DNA of 6,366 bases from Gemmatimonadota bacterium (GTDB lineage Bacteria; Gemmatimonadota; Gemmatimonadetes; Longimicrobiales; Longimicrobiaceae). A model generated the notes under the pieces. That model was not told where the DNA came from. It made no database searches and saw only the letters and a program-made list of their open reading frames with translations. Positions 5,463 to 6,366 of the stretch are shown piece by piece. The stretch covers positions 1 through 6,366 of the forward strand of contig JAHWJJ010000277.1 in assembly GCA_019348475.1 (NCBI GenBank). Direction: 5' to 3'. Position numbers and translations under genes: made by a program. The first letter of the stretch is position 1. Every line of letters starts with the position of its first letter.

Positions 5463-6296
5463 TCAATTCCCCTCGAACGCCGGCTTTTCCTTCGCGGCGA
5501 ACGCGCGGTAGGCGCGGGCGAAGTCTTCCGTCTGCATGCAGATGGCCTGGGCCTGGGCCTCGGCTTCGATCGCCTCGTCCACACCCATGGACCACTCCTG
5601 GTGCAGCGCGCGCTTGGTCATCCCGTGCGCGAACGTGGGGCCGGCGGCGAGGGAGCGGGCCAGCGCCTGCGCCTCGCCCAGCAGCGCGTCGGGCTCGATC
5701 AGGCGGTTGAAGAAGCCCCAGCGCTCGGCCTCGGCGCCGTCCATGGAGCGGCCGGTGTAGAGCAGCTCGCTCGCACGCCCCTGCCCGATGATGCGCGGCA
5801 GGACGGCGCACGCGCCCATGTCGGCGCCGCTCAGGCCCACCCGGGTGAAGAGGAACGCCACCTTGCTGCGCGCCGTGCCGAGCCGCAGGTCGCTGCTCAT
5901 GGCCAGGATGGCGCCGGCGCCCGCGCAGACGCCGTCCACGGCGGCAATCACCGGCTGGGGGCAGGCGCGAATGGCCTTTACCGTGTCGCCCGTCATGCGC
6001 GTGAAGGCGAGCAGGTCGTCCATCCGCCCTTCCTCCTTCATCCGCACCAGCGGCCCGATGATCTCGTGGACGTCGCCGCCCGAGCAGAAGTTGCCCTCCG
6101 CGCCCGTCATCACCACCACCTTTACGTCCGTGGCGAACGCAAGCTGGCGAAAGGTGTCGCACAGCTCCGCGTACGATTCGAACGTGAGCGGGTTCTTCCG
6201 CTCCGGCCGGTTGAGGGTGATGGTGGCGACGGAGCCGTCCACGGCCCACGCAAAGTGTCGCGGGCGAAGGTCGGCGGCGAGGAGCTTGGTCGTCAT
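5463..6296 (-). CDS. crotonase-fold protein (enoyl-CoA hydratase/isomerase family)
   Basis: This 277-residue cytoplasmic enzyme of the crotonase superfamily acts on acyl-CoA thioesters. Family marks are [16 protein letters not shown] (23-38), the first oxyanion-hole loop GNFCSGGD (68-75), the second loop and helix [20 protein letters not shown] (121-140), [13 protein letters not shown] (150-162), and [18 protein letters not shown] (166-183). The two glutamates of classical hydratase (Glu144 and Glu164 in the rat enzyme) are replaced, by Ile130 and, depending on alignment, Phe150 or Arg152. Asp159 in GADMG is a candidate catalytic acid, as crotonase isomerases use acids near this loop. Simple 2-enoyl-CoA hydration is thus not assured; isomerase, hydrolase or ring-processing activity is possible. 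The ATG at 6294-6296 gives a normal N-terminus. It lies eight bases from an octanucleotide array and has no Shine-Dalgarno sequence. It is the first cluster gene in the window, and upstream members may lie beyond the right edge. Confidence 0.9.
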   Translation of the reverse strand: MTTKLLAADLRPRHFAWAVDGSVATITLNRPERKNPLTFESYAELCDTFRQLAFATDVKVVVMTGAEGNFCSGGDVHEIIGPLVRMKEEGRMDDLLAFTRMTGDTVKAIRACPQPVIAAVDGVCAGAGAILAMSSDLRLGTARSKVAFLFTRVGLSGADMGACAVLPRIIGQGRASELLYTGRSMDGAEAERWGFFNRLIEPDALLGEAQALARSLAAGPTFAHGMTKRALHQEWSMGVDEAIEAEAQAQAICMQTEDFARAYRAFAAKEKPAFEGN

Positions 6297-6304
6297 GCGA
6301 TGGA

Positions 6305-6366
6305 GTGCGAAAGTGCGAAGTGCGAAAGTGCGAAAGTGCGAAAGTGCGAAAGTGCGAAAGTGCGAA
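6305..6366. repeat. GTGCGAAA octanucleotide tandem array (continues past window)
   Basis: Eight head-to-tail units of GTGCGAAA run from 6305 to the window edge. The second unit (6313-6319) is one base short, and the last (6360-6366) is cut by the edge, so the true length is unknown. Other units are identical, which points to recent expansion or homogenisation. On the crotonase mRNA strand the array reads TTTCGCAC repeated and ends eight bases before the start codon. It therefore occupies the 5' leader or promoter position. There is no unique spacer between units, so it is a simple sequence repeat and not a CRISPR array. Confidence 0.92.

Noticed and set aside
6305..6366. CRISPR-like repetitive array
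   Set aside because: The units are 8 bases, directly abutting and without unique spacers, so it is a simple tandem repeat.

Overview
The window is very GC-rich, with short intergenic gaps rich in structured repeats. The 8-base GTGCGAAA tandem array, the GC hairpins and the CoA-dependent aromatic gene set resemble what I recall of Longimicrobium-like Gemmatimonadota soil bacteria. That placement is an inference from recall, not from a search.

Layout. The left part (1-1383) holds two unrelated genes that diverge from a 331-base intergenic stretch. One, on the minus strand (132-731), encodes a 199-residue conserved protein of unknown function with a helix-hairpin-helix-like GVGPATAS segment. 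The other, on the plus strand (1063-1350), encodes a small predicted lipoprotein with a C-terminal Excalibur-like calcium-binding motif (DxDxDGxxCD). It converges on the genes to its right.

The rest (1384-6296) is a minus-strand cluster, read right to left: a crotonase-fold protein (5463-6296), an acyl-CoA dehydrogenase (4022-5188), a small uncharacterised protein overlapping it by ATGA (3591-4025), a benzoate/2-aminobenzoate-CoA ligase family enzyme (1782-3428), and a RidA/YjgF-family protein two bases after it (1384-1779). The Azoarcus evansii clusters for aerobic 2-aminobenzoate (anthranilate) degradation contain a ligase, beta-oxidation enzymes and a protein then called a putative translation inhibitor, which is the old name for YjgF/RidA. 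The hallmark monooxygenase/reductase of that route is not in the window and may lie beyond the right edge. In this reading the ligase makes the aryl-CoA thioester, the missing enzyme dearomatises it, the RidA-like protein may act on the enamine or imine intermediate, and the crotonase and dehydrogenase act on ring-opened acyl-CoAs. The substrate cannot be fixed from sequence alone.

The most unusual points are these. The crotonase gene is flanked by octanucleotide arrays in opposite orientations. Three hairpins lie nearly back to back between the crotonase and dehydrogenase genes. The crotonase lacks both classical hydratase glutamates. The RidA-like protein lacks the arginine needed for imine deaminase activity in characterised RidA. 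I found no tRNA, rRNA, CRISPR array, transposase or convincing intrinsic terminator.
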